The notes below the pieces were generated by a model. The model saw only the letters and a program-made list of their open reading frames with translations, searched no databases and was not told where the DNA came from. Shown in pieces: positions 17,338-26,331 of a stretch of 64,000 nucleotides of DNA. Each line of letters begins with the position of its first letter. Within the stretch, counting starts at the first letter, position 1. The stretch lies in NCBI RefSeq assembly GCF_000230835.1, contig NZ_CM001240.1, forward strand, positions 1,930,501-1,994,500. The letters are read 5' to 3'. Source of the stretch: Clostridium sp. DL-VIII (GTDB lineage: Bacteria > Bacillota > Clostridia > Clostridiales > Clostridiaceae). A program made the position numbers and the translations under genes.

Positions 17338-18654
17338 ATGGATTGTAGAAAACTAGCAGTAAAAATATTAAATAGAGTCTTAGATGAGGGAGCTTATTCT
17401 AATATAATACTAGCAAAAGAATTAAATGAAGCAGAATTAAATGATAAAGATAAGGCATTGTTAACTGAAATTGTATATGGAGTTTTAAGAAGAAAGAAAA
17501 CATTAGATATTATAATTTCAAACTTCGTAAAAGATATAAAGTTAATGAAAAAAGATATCTTAAATATTTTAAGAGTAGCAGTATATCAAATGAATTTCTT
17601 GGATAAAGTACCAAGTTATGCTGCATGTAATGAAGCTGTAGAAGAGGCTAAGGAAATATCAGAGAATGATTCAAAGCTCGTAAATGGTATACTTAGAAGT
17701 TTTACAAAGAACCCAGATGAAATTGAAGTTGTAGGTAATAAAATTGACGAATATGCATATAAGTTTTCTTTTGAACCTTGGATGATAAGACTACTCATTA
17801 AGCAGTATGGAGAAAATCTTTCAAAGAAAATAATGCTAGGATTAAATGCAATTCCACAAGTTAGCGTTAGAGTAAATGAGATTAAAGCTGATTATGATGA
17901 AGTTTTTGAAGAATTAGAGAAGCTTGAATATGATGTTGAAGAAGGAGTTATCTGCCCAGAAGCAATTTGTATAAAAGGCGGTAAATCTATAGAAAGTAAT
18001 CCTCTTTTTAAAGAAGGAAAGATTACAGTGCAAGATGAAAGTGCCATGGTTGTAGCGCCTTTATTAGAATTAGAAGAAGGCATGAAAGTCATAGATTTAT
18101 GTAGTGCGCCAGGTGGAAAAACTACTCATATAGCAGAGATGCTTCAAAACACTGGAAAAGTATTAGCGTTTGATATACATGAATCTAAACTGGGATTAAT
18201 AAAAGAAAATTGTGAGAGACTTGGAATAACTAACGTTGAGATTAATACAAATGATGCAACTAAGTTAAATCCTGAGCTGGTTGAATCAAGTGACAGAATA
18301 CTAATAGATGTACCATGTTCAGGAATTGGAATAATCAGAAAGAAACCAGAAATTAAATGGAATAAAACTAGGTCTGATTTAAGAGAAATTATACCAATTC
18401 AACGTGAAATAATGGAAAATGCGTGGCAGTATTTACGAAGTGGCGGAATAATGGTATATTCAACTTGTACTCTAAATAAAGAAGAAAATGAAGAAAACAT
18501 TGATTGGTTTTTAAGTAGCCACAAGGATTGCAGTATAAAGAAAATATTTATTGGAAATCAAAATAATTTAATATACAATAAAAATGGCTCTTTGACTATT
18601 ATGCCAAATGAAAATATGGATGGCTTTTTTATTGCAAAACTTGAAAAAAGATAG
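17338..18654 (+). CDS. rsmB: 16S rRNA m5C967 methyltransferase RsmB
   Basis: The 438-residue protein has a NusB-like N-terminal RNA-binding domain (to about residue 140) and a C-terminal SAM-dependent methyltransferase domain. The SAM loop is VIDLCSAPGGKTTH. DVPCSGIG and YSTCTLN hold the two cysteines of m5C RNA methyltransferases, the TCT one being the nucleophile. The length matches the family. The gene runs with rlmN, another rRNA methyltransferase gene. Confidence 0.96.
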   Translation: MDCRKLAVKILNRVLDEGAYSNIILAKELNEAELNDKDKALLTEIVYGVLRRKKTLDIIISNFVKDIKLMKKDILNILRVAVYQMNFLDKVPSYAACNEAVEEAKEISENDSKLVNGILRSFTKNPDEIEVVGNKIDEYAYKFSFEPWMIRLLIKQYGENLSKKIMLGLNAIPQVSVRVNEIKADYDEVFEELEKLEYDVEEGVICPEAICIKGGKSIESNPLFKEGKITVQDESAMVVAPLLELEEGMKVIDLCSAPGGKTTHIAEMLQNTGKVLAFDIHESKLGLIKENCERLGITNVEINTNDATKLNPELVESSDRILIDVPCSGIGIIRKKPEIKWNKTRSDLREIIPIQREIMENAWQYLRSGGIMVYSTCTLNKEENEENIDWFLSSHKDCSIKKIFIGNQNNLIYNKNGSLTIMPNENMDGFFIAKLEKR

Positions 18655-18671
18655 TAACAGTAGGTGAGTAA

Positions 18672-19715
18672 ATGAATAATTTGCTAGATTATACTTTAGA
18701 AGAACTTAAAGTATGGATGAAGGAAAATGGAGAGAGTGCATTTAGAGGCCAACAAGTATTATCATGGGTATATAAAGGCGTAATAGAGTTTGAAGGTATG
18801 AAAAATATGCCTAAAAATTTAATATCAAAGCTAAAAGAAAATTTTGTTATAGATTTACCCAAAATAATAGAAGTTTATAAATCTAATATTGATGGGACAG
18901 AGAAGTTTTTATTTGGTTTTAAAGATGGAAATTTAATAGAATCCGTTCTTATGAGATATAAGCATGGAAATTCCATATGCATATCCACTCAAGTTGGATG
19001 TGCAATGGGATGTAAATTTTGTGCGTCTACTATTGAAGGGAAAGTAAGAAATTTAACAACAGGAGAAATTTTATCTCAAGTTCTTGTGGTTCAAAATTAT
19101 ATTAATGAGAGAATATCTAATATAGTCCTAATGGGTAGTGGAGAACCTCTAGACAATTATGAAAATGTTGTTAAATTTTTAGAAGTAGTTTCGGCAGAAT
19201 ATGGATTAAATATTGGTCAAAGACATATAACATTATCTACATGTGGACTTGTGCCTAAAATATATGAGTTGGCGGATAGAGAATTAAGCGTAACTCTTGC
19301 AATTTCATTACATGCATTTAGTGATGAAAAACGAAGAGAAATTATGCCCATAGCAAACAAGTATAGTATTAATGAAATATTAGAAGCTTGCCAATATTAT
19401 ATCCGTAAGACAAACAGAAGAATTACATTTGAATACGCCTTAGTTAAAGATGTAAATGATGGCACGGAAGATGCAAAAGCATTAGGAAGACTATTAAAAG
19501 GTATGCTTTGCCATGTTAATTTAATACCTGTAAATGAGATAAAAGAAAATTCCTACAAAAGATCTTCCAAAAAATCAATAGATGATTTTTCAGAAATATT
19601 GAAAAACCATGGGATAGAAGTTACTGTAAGACGAGAAATGGGAAGTGACATTAACGCAGCATGTGGACAACTTAGAAGAAGTTATATACAAACCCAAGAA
19701 ATAGAGAGGGAATAA
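18672..19715 (+). CDS. rlmN: 23S rRNA / tRNA m2A methyltransferase RlmN (radical SAM)
   Basis: At 347 residues this is a typical RlmN. The radical SAM cluster motif C-A-M-G-C-K-F-C is at about residues 110-117. The C-terminal cysteine in NAACGQL, and the STCGLVPKI segment, belong to the methyl-carrying mechanism. It methylates A2503 of 23S rRNA and A37 of some tRNAs. It ends one base before the phosphatase gene prpC, an order shared with B. subtilis. Confidence 0.97.
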   Translation: MNNLLDYTLEELKVWMKENGESAFRGQQVLSWVYKGVIEFEGMKNMPKNLISKLKENFVIDLPKIIEVYKSNIDGTEKFLFGFKDGNLIESVLMRYKHGNSICISTQVGCAMGCKFCASTIEGKVRNLTTGEILSQVLVVQNYINERISNIVLMGSGEPLDNYENVVKFLEVVSAEYGLNIGQRHITLSTCGLVPKIYELADRELSVTLAISLHAFSDEKRREIMPIANKYSINEILEACQYYIRKTNRRITFEYALVKDVNDGTEDAKALGRLLKGMLCHVNLIPVNEIKENSYKRSSKKSIDDFSEILKNHGIEVTVRREMGSDINAACGQLRRSYIQTQEIERE

Positions 19716-19716
19716 T

Positions 19717-20436
19717 ATGGTAGGCTTAGTTAGTGATGTAGGATTAAAAAGAACTTTAAATGAAGATTATGCTTTGTATTTAGAAAAAGATGAATTTAAA
19801 ATTTACGTGGTTGCAGATGGCATGGGTGGACATAATGCAGGAGAAGTTGCAAGTGAAATGGCTGCCGTAAGAATCGTAAATTATATAAATGAAAAATTTT
19901 CTTCCAGCGAGTTGGAAGGTTTGATTGTAGAAGCTATTGAAAAGGTAAATAGAGATATATTTGATTTTTCTAATACTAATGAAAATTTAAATGGCATGGG
20001 GACTACAGTTACAGCTTGTCTTGTAACTGAAAAATTCATACATGTTGCAAACGTAGGGGATAGTTGTTGCTTAGGAATTAAGAACAATGAAATTAAAAAG
20101 ATTACAAAGGATCATTCTTTAGTGCAAGAACTTGTTGATAATGGAAGTATAAGTGAAGAGGAAGCTGAGAACCACCCAAAGAAAAATATTATTACTAGGG
20201 CTTTGGGAACATCAAGTAGTGTAAATGTTGATGTGTTCGAGCTTAAAAAAGATGAATATGATTTGTATATCTTATGTTCGGATGGATTAACCAATGAATT
20301 GACAAAGGAAGAAATTCTACAAATTGTCATGGAGGAAAAGGATTATGTGAGTATGGCTGACAGGTTAGTATATTTGGCAAAGGAAAAAGGCGGCAGAGAT
20401 AATATAACAGTATTGTTGTTTGGAGGAGAGATATAA
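19717..20436 (+). CDS. prpC: PP2C-type Ser/Thr protein phosphatase
   Basis: The 239-residue phosphatase has the metal-binding motifs NEDYAL, VADGMGGHNAGEVAS, NVGDS and CSDGLTNEL in the right order. It is the partner of the PASTA kinase encoded two bases downstream. In Firmicutes the pair sets phosphorylation of translation and cell-wall proteins and spore germination signals. AGAGAGGG precedes ATG 19717. No membrane segment is seen, so it acts in the cytoplasm. Confidence 0.96.
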   Translation: MVGLVSDVGLKRTLNEDYALYLEKDEFKIYVVADGMGGHNAGEVASEMAAVRIVNYINEKFSSSELEGLIVEAIEKVNRDIFDFSNTNENLNGMGTTVTACLVTEKFIHVANVGDSCCLGIKNNEIKKITKDHSLVQELVDNGSISEEEAENHPKKNIITRALGTSSSVNVDVFELKKDEYDLYILCSDGLTNELTKEEILQIVMEEKDYVSMADRLVYLAKEKGGRDNITVLLFGGEI

Positions 20437-20438
20437 GT

Positions 20439-22382
20439 ATGGATGGAATTGTACTTGGAAACAGATACGAGTTGTTAGAAAAAATAGGGGAAGGAGGCAT
20501 GTCGGAAGTATTTAAAGCGAGAGATAATAAGTTAAATCGTTTTGTTGCAGTAAAGATTCTAAAAAATGAGTTTTGTGATAATCCTAGCATAGTAGAGAAG
20601 TTTAAAGGTGAAGCAACCGCCATTGCAACCCTATCTGACAATAATATAGTAAATATATTAGATGTAGGAACTCAAGATGAGATAAACTACATTGTAATGG
20701 AATATGTTAAGGGCAAAACTTTAAAAGATATAATAAAGCAAGTCGGAAAGATGAATTATGAAACAGCTATATCAGTAGCGGTTCAAATAGCTAAAGCTTT
20801 AGATTGTGCTCATAGAAACAATATAATTCACAGAGATGTTAAACCACAGAATATTTTAGTAACTGAAGATGGAGTTATGAAGGTAACTGATTTTGGAATA
20901 GCAAAATTTTCTTCTTCAGAAACTATTACAAATACTAGTACAATAATGGGATCTGCCCACTATCTTTCTCCAGAACAAGCAAAAGGAACTTTTATTGATT
21001 GTAGAACGGATTTATATTCACTAGGAGTTGTATTATATGAAATGGTTACAGGAAGGCTTCCTTTTCAAGCAGACACTGCTGTAACTATAGCATTAAAACA
21101 TCTGCAAGAAGAAGTTGTGCCGCCCAAAAGCATTAATTCAAAAGTACCTGACAGCCTGAACCAACTAATTTTAAAGGCGATGGAAAAAGATCCGATTAAG
21201 AGATATCAAACCGCTAAAGAAATGATTGCGGATCTTGAAAAGATTAAAGAAGATCCTAATGCCCTCATAGAGCCTGAAGATGAAAATGATCATACTATAA
21301 TAATGTCAGCTGTGACAGAACAAATACCAAAACATGAAGAAGTGAAAAATACTAGAGATGATGAGTATGATGATGATGAAGATGACGATTATTATTATGA
21401 AGAAGATGATGATGATGAAAAATCAACCGGAAAGAATAAAAAGAAAATAATAAAAATAGGTATAGTTGCTGTTTTAGTATTAGTATTACTGGGGATAGGT
21501 GTTGGTACATATATGCTTAAAACGGGTTCAGTCAGCAGCAAACAAGTTCAAGTACCAGATGTAACTGGAGAAACTGTTGATGATGCTACAAAGCAGCTTC
21601 AAGCTTTAAATTTGGAACTGGTGAATGCGGGAAAAGAAGCTAGCGACAAACCAGAAGGAACAATTATTAAAATGAATCCAGATGCTGGAACAATGGTTAA
21701 TGAAAAAAGCCAGGTCAGAGTTATTGTAAGCAGTGGAACAGAAAAGAGTAAAATGCCTGATCTTAGAGAAGAGACTTTAGATCGAGCAAAAACAATTTTA
21801 GATTCGATGGACTTAAAATTAGATGATAAAAATATAGCATATGACTACAGTGACGATGTACCAAAAGATGAAATAATAAGTCAGACACCAAAGAAAGATA
21901 CTGACATTGGTCCAGATGATAAGATAACAGTGGTCGTAAGTAAAGGACCAGAGGTTAAATATGTTCAGGTACCAAGTGTAAAGGGCTTTGATGAAGATAG
22001 GGCTAAGAGTACATTGTCTAATGCAGGCTTAAAGGCCTCTGTAAATTATCAAACAACTGAAAATCAAACTGATAATGGTAAGGTATTGTTCCAATCGGGT
22101 AATGATAAGGAAAAAGCAGGAACAACTATTACTATAACAGTAGGCTCTTATACGCCAAAACAAGAACCGCCTGTAACAGCTAATCCAGGAGATGCAGGAG
22201 ATACAGGAGATACTAAATCAAATAACAATCCAAGTAAAAGTGGAGGAAATACATCACAAAGCGGGCAAGGTAATACAGCAAGTAATTCACAACAAGGTCC
22301 AGGAAGTACAAATTCTCCAGGAGGATCTCCAGTAGAAGGACCTAGCACTCAAACATCAACAAATAAAACAACAAATCACTAA
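20439..22382 (+). CDS. prkC: PASTA-domain Ser/Thr protein kinase
   Basis: The protein has 647 residues. A Hanks-type kinase domain (about 10-270) has GEGGMSEV, VAVKILK, HRDVKPQN, DFG and SPEQ motifs. A juxtamembrane linker contains a run of aspartate, glutamate and tyrosine around residues 307-327, then lysines, and a single membrane helix at about 337-357. Three PASTA repeats follow (about 365-570), for muropeptide sensing outside the cell. A tail of about 75 residues rich in G, N, S, T, P and Q ends the protein and resembles a wall-spanning linker. The acidic linker and the disordered tail are more extreme than in B. subtilis PrkC. Confidence 0.96.
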   Translation: MDGIVLGNRYELLEKIGEGGMSEVFKARDNKLNRFVAVKILKNEFCDNPSIVEKFKGEATAIATLSDNNIVNILDVGTQDEINYIVMEYVKGKTLKDIIKQVGKMNYETAISVAVQIAKALDCAHRNNIIHRDVKPQNILVTEDGVMKVTDFGIAKFSSSETITNTSTIMGSAHYLSPEQAKGTFIDCRTDLYSLGVVLYEMVTGRLPFQADTAVTIALKHLQEEVVPPKSINSKVPDSLNQLILKAMEKDPIKRYQTAKEMIADLEKIKEDPNALIEPEDENDHTIIMSAVTEQIPKHEEVKNTRDDEYDDDEDDDYYYEEDDDDEKSTGKNKKKIIKIGIVAVLVLVLLGIGVGTYMLKTGSVSSKQVQVPDVTGETVDDATKQLQALNLELVNAGKEASDKPEGTIIKMNPDAGTMVNEKSQVRVIVSSGTEKSKMPDLREETLDRAKTILDSMDLKLDDKNIAYDYSDDVPKDEIISQTPKKDTDIGPDDKITVVVSKGPEVKYVQVPSVKGFDEDRAKSTLSNAGLKASVNYQTTENQTDNGKVLFQSGNDKEKAGTTITITVGSYTPKQEPPVTANPGDAGDTGDTKSNNNPSKSGGNTSQSGQGNTASNSQQGPGSTNSPGGSPVEGPSTQTSTNKTTNH

Positions 22383-22390
22383 AAAGGTAA

Positions 22391-22428
22391 GAGGAGAGGT
22401 TGATATAAAAGACCTCTCCTTTTATAAT
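22391..22428 (+). terminator. Intrinsic terminator after prkC
   Basis: AGGAGAGGT (22392-22400) pairs perfectly with ACCTCTCCT (22412-22420), followed by TTTATAA. Confidence 0.85.
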
Positions 22429-22776
22429 ATATGTATCATATTGGTAACGATCAACATGGTAAGAATTAGATTTATGACTTATAATTTGAGGTGTATGTAA
22501 ATTATTATATTTTATTAAAAAATATTTGTAGGTTATTAGTAAATTTTTTTTGTGAATTTCGATATAATGGTTTTAGATTATTTATATTTAGAGATAATTT
22601 CAGATATAGAATGTATATAGAATAAATATGTATATGATTTAGTAAGGAAATGTATAAGTTTAATTTTATATTTGCGTATTTATATATTAAATTTTTGATT
22701 ATAGATATTAATATTTTAAAGAATTATTGAAATACAAATTTAGGTTTTTAGATTTTATAAAACATGGAGGGAAAAT
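22429..22776. other. AT-rich gap before rsgA
   Basis: About 350 bases of very AT-rich DNA without a gene. A TATAAT at 22563-22568 has no convincing -35, and I see no stable fold. It probably carries the promoter of the rsgA-rpe-thiN group. Confidence 0.4.
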
Positions 22777-23649
22777 ATGAATGGAAAGATAATAAAGGGA
22801 ATAGGAGGCTTTTATTATATTAAGACAGAAGAAGGCTTAATAGAATGTAAAGCTAGGGGAAAATTTAGACATAATGCAATAAAGCCTATGGTTGGAGATG
22901 ACGTTACAATAAAAATAGAGAATGGAGAAGGAGTTATTGAAAAAATACATGAGAGGAAAAGTGAACTTATAAGGCCGACAGTTGCAAATGTATCTCTTGC
23001 ATTTATTGTTTTTGCAATTAAGAATCCAGATATAAATTTTGAGCTATTAAACAAGTTTTTAATTTTATGTGAGCACAACAATATTGAGGTCATAGTCTGC
23101 CTGAATAAAATAGATCTAGTATCTGAAGAGGAACGTGAGGAAATAAAGAAAAGAATAAATGATATAGGCTATGAGGTACTTTATATTAATGCTAAAAAAG
23201 GAATAGGAATAGAGCGGTTAGAAGAAAAGATTAAAGGGAATATAACAGTTTTATGTGGTCCATCTGGAGCTGGGAAGTCAACGCTTATCAATAAGCTTTC
23301 AAACAAAGAGCATATGGAAACTGGAAGTGTCAGCGAAAAGATTGGAAGAGGAAAGCATACAACAAGGCATAGTGAACTTATAGAAGTTGCAGATGGATAT
23401 ATCGTGGATACGCCTGGATTTTCTACATTGGAAATAAAGGAACTAATGGATAAAGATTCTTTAAAGTATTGTTTTCCTGAATTTCTTCAGTATAATGATA
23501 AGTGTAAATTCAGAGGATGCTTACACTATAAAGAGCCAAATTGTGCTATAAAAGAAGCTGTAGAACAAGGGGAAATTAATAAGTATAGATATGAATTTTA
23601 CGTGAAAACTTTAGAGGAAGTAATGGAGGAGGAAAAAAACAAATGGTAA
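22777..23649 (+). CDS. rsgA: Ribosome small subunit-dependent GTPase RsgA
   Basis: The 290-residue circularly permuted GTPase helps mature the 30S subunit. An OB-like N-terminal domain precedes the permuted order of GTP motifs: G4 NKID, then G1 [12 protein letters not shown], then G3 DTPGFST. The C-terminal zinc site uses the cysteines and histidine of [17 protein letters not shown] 22777 has TGGAGGG upstream. It overlaps rpe by seven bases. The series rsgA, rpe, thiN, spoVM, rpmB is the same as in B. subtilis. Confidence 0.97.
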   Translation: MNGKIIKGIGGFYYIKTEEGLIECKARGKFRHNAIKPMVGDDVTIKIENGEGVIEKIHERKSELIRPTVANVSLAFIVFAIKNPDINFELLNKFLILCEHNNIEVIVCLNKIDLVSEEEREEIKKRINDIGYEVLYINAKKGIGIERLEEKIKGNITVLCGPSGAGKSTLINKLSNKEHMETGSVSEKIGRGKHTTRHSELIEVADGYIVDTPGFSTLEIKELMDKDSLKYCFPEFLQYNDKCKFRGCLHYKEPNCAIKEAVEQGEINKYRYEFYVKTLEEVMEEEKNKW

Positions 23650-24287
23650 AAATAGCACCATCAATATTATCAGCAGATTTTTCGAAATTAGGAGAGGACA
23701 TTGAGAAAATAGATGAGGGAGGAGCGGATTTTATCCATATAGATGTAATGGATGGATCCTTTGTGCCTAATATATCTTTTGGTTTACCAGTTATAAAATC
23801 AATAAGAAATAGAACAAATAAGATATTTGATGTGCATCTGATGATAGAGAATCCATCAAATTATATAGATGCATTCATAGAAGCCGGAGCTGATATAATA
23901 ACGGTCCATCATGAAGCAGATAGACATATAGATAGAACAATTAATTATATTAAGTCTAAAGGGAAGAAAGCAGCAGTTTCTTTAAACCCAGGTACTCCAA
24001 CAAGCGTGCTTAAAGATTTAATACCAAGTTTAGATATGGTTTTAATTATGTCTGTGAATCCAGGGTTTGGAGGACAAAAATTTATCCCATATTCTTTGGA
24101 TAAAATTAGAGAAATAAAAGAGCTTAGTAATAAACTTAATCCATCGTTATTAATAGAGGTTGATGGAGGAATTGATAAGTCTAATGTGAAAGCTGTTATA
24201 GAAGCAGGTGCAAATGTTATTGTAGCTGGATCAGCAGTATTTAATGGTGGAGAAGTCAGCGACAATATAAAAGCCTTAAGGGGGTAA
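23643..24287 (+). CDS. rpe: Ribulose-phosphate 3-epimerase
   Basis: The 214-residue TIM-barrel enzyme interconverts ribulose-5-phosphate and xylulose-5-phosphate. The signature [16 protein letters not shown], the HLMIENP motif, the [11 protein letters not shown] loop and the final VDGGID/GSAVF phosphate site are all present. Start ATG 23643 lies inside the end of rsgA with GGAGG directly upstream, so translation is coupled. Four bases separate it from thiN. Confidence 0.97.
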   Translation: MVKIAPSILSADFSKLGEDIEKIDEGGADFIHIDVMDGSFVPNISFGLPVIKSIRNRTNKIFDVHLMIENPSNYIDAFIEAGADIITVHHEADRHIDRTINYIKSKGKKAAVSLNPGTPTSVLKDLIPSLDMVLIMSVNPGFGGQKFIPYSLDKIREIKELSNKLNPSLLIEVDGGIDKSNVKAVIEAGANVIVAGSAVFNGGEVSDNIKALRG

Positions 24288-24291
24288 TAAT

Positions 24292-24927
24292 TTGAAGGTA
24301 GCAATTATAAGTGGAGGAGATCCACCCTCAGAAAATTTATTAAGAAAGCATCTTGAAGGAGTAGATTTCATAATAGCTGCTGACAAAGGTAGTGAATGTC
24401 TTTATAAATATAATATTGCGCCAGATTTGCTTTTAGGAGATTTTGATTCGGCTAAAAAGGAAATTTTGGATAAAATGAAACTAAAGGCTAAGGAGGTCTT
24501 AGAGTTTCCGCCTGAAAAAGATTATACGGATACCGAAATTGCAATAATGGAAGCAATTAAAAGAGGAGCTAAGAAAATATATTTATTTGGAGCAATTGGG
24601 TCTAGAGTAGATCACACACTAGGTAATATAGGTCTTCTTTTAACGACTAAGAAAAGAGGAGCAGTTTTAGAAATAATCGATGATAACAACAGGTTATATC
24701 TAGGTGAAAGTAAGATGACTTTGTATGGTGAAATTGGTGAGAATATTTCATTTCATGCACTAAGCGATAAAGTTATTAATTTTAGTATTAAGGGTGCAAA
24801 ATACAATTTAGATGGTTATGATATGAGTTTGCTTGATCCAAGGGCTATATGTAATGAGTTTGTTGATACACCGATAGATATTAGCTATGATCAAGGAGAA
24901 TTATTGGTTATTCATTCAGTTGATTAA
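24292..24927 (+). CDS. thiN: Thiamine pyrophosphokinase
   Basis: The 211-residue enzyme converts thiamine to thiamine diphosphate. The N-terminal domain has AADKGSECLYK and LLGDFDS, the acidic metal-binding stretch, and EKDYTDTEIA follows at the active site. The C-terminal beta-sandwich starts near residue 140. The start is TTG 24292 behind AAGGGGGT; no ATG lies nearby. No TPP riboswitch is visible in front of the operon. Confidence 0.95.
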   Translation: MKVAIISGGDPPSENLLRKHLEGVDFIIAADKGSECLYKYNIAPDLLLGDFDSAKKEILDKMKLKAKEVLEFPPEKDYTDTEIAIMEAIKRGAKKIYLFGAIGSRVDHTLGNIGLLLTTKKRGAVLEIIDDNNRLYLGESKMTLYGEIGENISFHALSDKVINFSIKGAKYNLDGYDMSLLDPRAICNEFVDTPIDISYDQGELLVIHSVD

Positions 24928-24970
24928 TAATACATATATTAACAATGAACAATTAAGGTTCAATAGGCAG

Positions 24971-25020
24971 AAAGAAAGCTTAGAAATCCAAATATGGAAT
25001 TTGGATTTTTAGGCTTTTTT
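24971..25020 (+). terminator. Intrinsic terminator after thiN
   Basis: AAATCCAAAT (24984-24993) pairs with ATTTGGATTT (24999-25008). An outer stem (AAAGCTTAG with TTAGGCTTT) extends it, and a run of T follows. It separates spoVM from the rsgA-rpe-thiN message. Confidence 0.85.
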
Positions 25021-25222
25021 ATATATTGGAGTATAATGGGATTTGATTTATAATTAGCATATTCTGAATAATATTTAATAGCAGCAGAATTTTTTAGGTG
25101 ATTGAATAAAAAATATTAAAAATTAGGAACATTATCCTGTATGATTGAATATTAATATAATAACATGAATTTTAATTTAGGATTAATGTTTTAAATATTA
25201 ATATTATACGAGGAGGATATTA

Positions 25223-25294
25223 ATGAAAATAATAGCTTTTAAATTGCCTAAGTTTTTATCAAATATAATAAAGTTTTTTAGAAAGAAAAGCTAG
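25223..25294 (+). CDS. spoVM: Stage V sporulation protein M (23 residues)
   Basis: The gene codes for a 23-residue amphipathic peptide, M-K-I-I-A-F-K-L-P-K-F-L followed by S-N-I-I-K-F-F-R-K-K-S. B. subtilis SpoVM is 26 residues and shares the K-L-P-K-F-L core, with proline also at position 9, the residue linked to curvature sensing. SpoVM sits on the convex forespore membrane and recruits SpoIVA, whose gene is at 5175. AGGAGG at 25211-25216 stands seven bases before ATG. Position between thiN and rpmB matches Bacillus. The gene falls below usual gene-finding length limits. Expression is likely sporulation-specific, since terminators lie on both sides. Confidence 0.93.
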   Translation: MKIIAFKLPKFLSNIIKFFRKKS

Positions 25295-25360
25295 GCTACA
25301 TAGGATATGTTTGTATTTGTTTAGATATGAAAATGCTTTTAAGTTACAATAAGGCAAAAT

Positions 25361-25396
25361 AAAAAATGCAATTGGGATAACAATTGCATTTTTTAT
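25361..25396. terminator. Bidirectional terminator between spoVM and rpmB
   Basis: ATGCAATTG (25366-25374) pairs with CAATTGCAT (25381-25389), flanked by an A run on the left and a T run on the right, so it can stop transcription from both sides. Confidence 0.85.
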
Positions 25397-25402
25397 TATG
25401 AA

Positions 25403-25594
25403 CTATATTGCTCTTTGAACCTTTCCAGATCTAAGGCATCTTGTACATACATGAACAGTTTTTGGTGTTCCGTTAACTAAAGCTTTTACTTTCTTTATGT
25501 TAGGAGCCCAAGTTCTCTTTGATTGACGATGTGAATGGCTGTATTGTACACCTGCTACAACACCCTTATCACAAATTTCGCATCTTCTTGCCAT
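25403..25594 (-). CDS. rpmB: 50S ribosomal protein L28
   Basis: Sixty-three residues, starting M-A-R-R-C-E-I-C. The cysteine pairs CEIC and CTRC show this is the zinc-binding form of L28. SHSHRQSKRTWAPNIKKV is the conserved core. It is transcribed against the surrounding genes, as in B. subtilis, from a strong promoter at 25677-25649. AAGGAGGTG stands before the start on the minus strand. Confidence 0.97.
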   Translation of the reverse strand: MARRCEICDKGVVAGVQYSHSHRQSKRTWAPNIKKVKALVNGTPKTVHVCTRCLRSGKVQRAI

Positions 25595-25648
25595 TAGAAA
25601 ACACCTCCTTATATTCCAAAGATAATCATCTTCAATAGGACAGAGTAA

Positions 25649-25677
25649 ATTATATCATAGGAAAATGTAATAGGCAA
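25649..25677 (-). promoter_or_regulatory. Sigma-A promoter of rpmB
   Basis: On the minus strand TTGCCT (25677-25672), 17 bases, then TATAAT (25654-25649) preceded by TGA, an extended -10. It lies 55 bases before the L28 start. Confidence 0.75.
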
Positions 25678-25680
25678 GAG

Positions 25681-25724
25681 TATTTATTAATTATGAGTTA
25701 TAAGTATTTATTAATTATGAGTTA
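25681..25724. repeat. Direct repeat, two 20-bp copies
   Basis: TATTTATTAATTATGAGTTA occurs at 25681-25700 and again at 25705-25724, separated by four bases. The unit resembles the ATTATGAGTTA-type palindromic repeats scattered in other gaps of this window. Confidence 0.8.
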
Positions 25725-25903
25725 ATGGTAAAATCTCTACAGTGATTTCTGAAATATATTTTTGAAAAACATATAGGTTTTCTTCCGCTAACTTGTCATT
25801 TGTTACTTGTAACTGCTTGGGTTATTGCTTTAACTTATAAAAAAATATCAGTTTTAAGTTATAAGTCTATTTTGTAAATTATTTACCTATATTTGGGGAA
25901 TAC

Positions 25904-25932
25904 TTGAATAAAATATTGTTCTAATATAGAAT
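25904..25932 (+). promoter_or_regulatory. Probable promoter of the Asp23-fakA group
   Basis: TTGAAT (25904-25909), 17 bases, TAGAAT (25927-25932), 36 bases before the next start codon. Both boxes are imperfect. The rest of the gap from 25725 shows nothing I can name. Confidence 0.45.
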
Positions 25933-25967
25933 ATAAAATAAGATATAAGATTTTAGGAGGAATATGA

Positions 25968-26318
25968 ATGGTTGGATTTTCAAACGAAAATGGCAATATA
26001 AATTATTCACAGGAAGTATTAGCTAAGATTGTAGGATTATCTACAATGGAATGCTATGGCGTAGTTGGAATGGTTTCTAGAAATGCTAGTGAAGGATTCT
26101 GGGAACTTATGGGGATAGAAAATTTAGGCAAAGGCGTAAAGATACAATTAACAGATGAAAAAAAATTACAGATAGAATTATTCATAATGGTTGAATATGG
26201 AACAAAAATATCTGTTATATCTAATAATATAATTCAAAAGGTTCGTTATAGCGTTGAAAACTATACAGGTTTAAAGGTTTCATCTATAACAGTAAATGTG
26301 CAAGCGGTTAGAGTTTAG
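25968..26318 (+). CDS. Asp23/Gls24 family envelope-stress protein (YloU type)
   Basis: This is a 116-residue Asp23-domain protein. It opens with ENGNINYSQEVLAKIVGLSTMECYGVVGM, the typical family start, and ends with SITVNVQAVRV. Family members have been linked to alkaline and cell-envelope stress; the biochemical role is poorly known. AGGAGGAAT precedes ATG 25968. It is 13 bases from the fakA-like gene, the same pair (yloU-yloV) found in B. subtilis before recG. Confidence 0.92.
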   Translation: MVGFSNENGNINYSQEVLAKIVGLSTMECYGVVGMVSRNASEGFWELMGIENLGKGVKIQLTDEKKLQIELFIMVEYGTKISVISNNIIQKVRYSVENYTGLKVSSITVNVQAVRV

Positions 26319-26331
26319 GAGGTTAAACTAA

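Noticed and set aside
22148..22348. Antisense frame opposite the end of prkC
   Set aside because: It is a by-product of the repetitive G/N/S/T/P tail codons and has no ribosome binding site.
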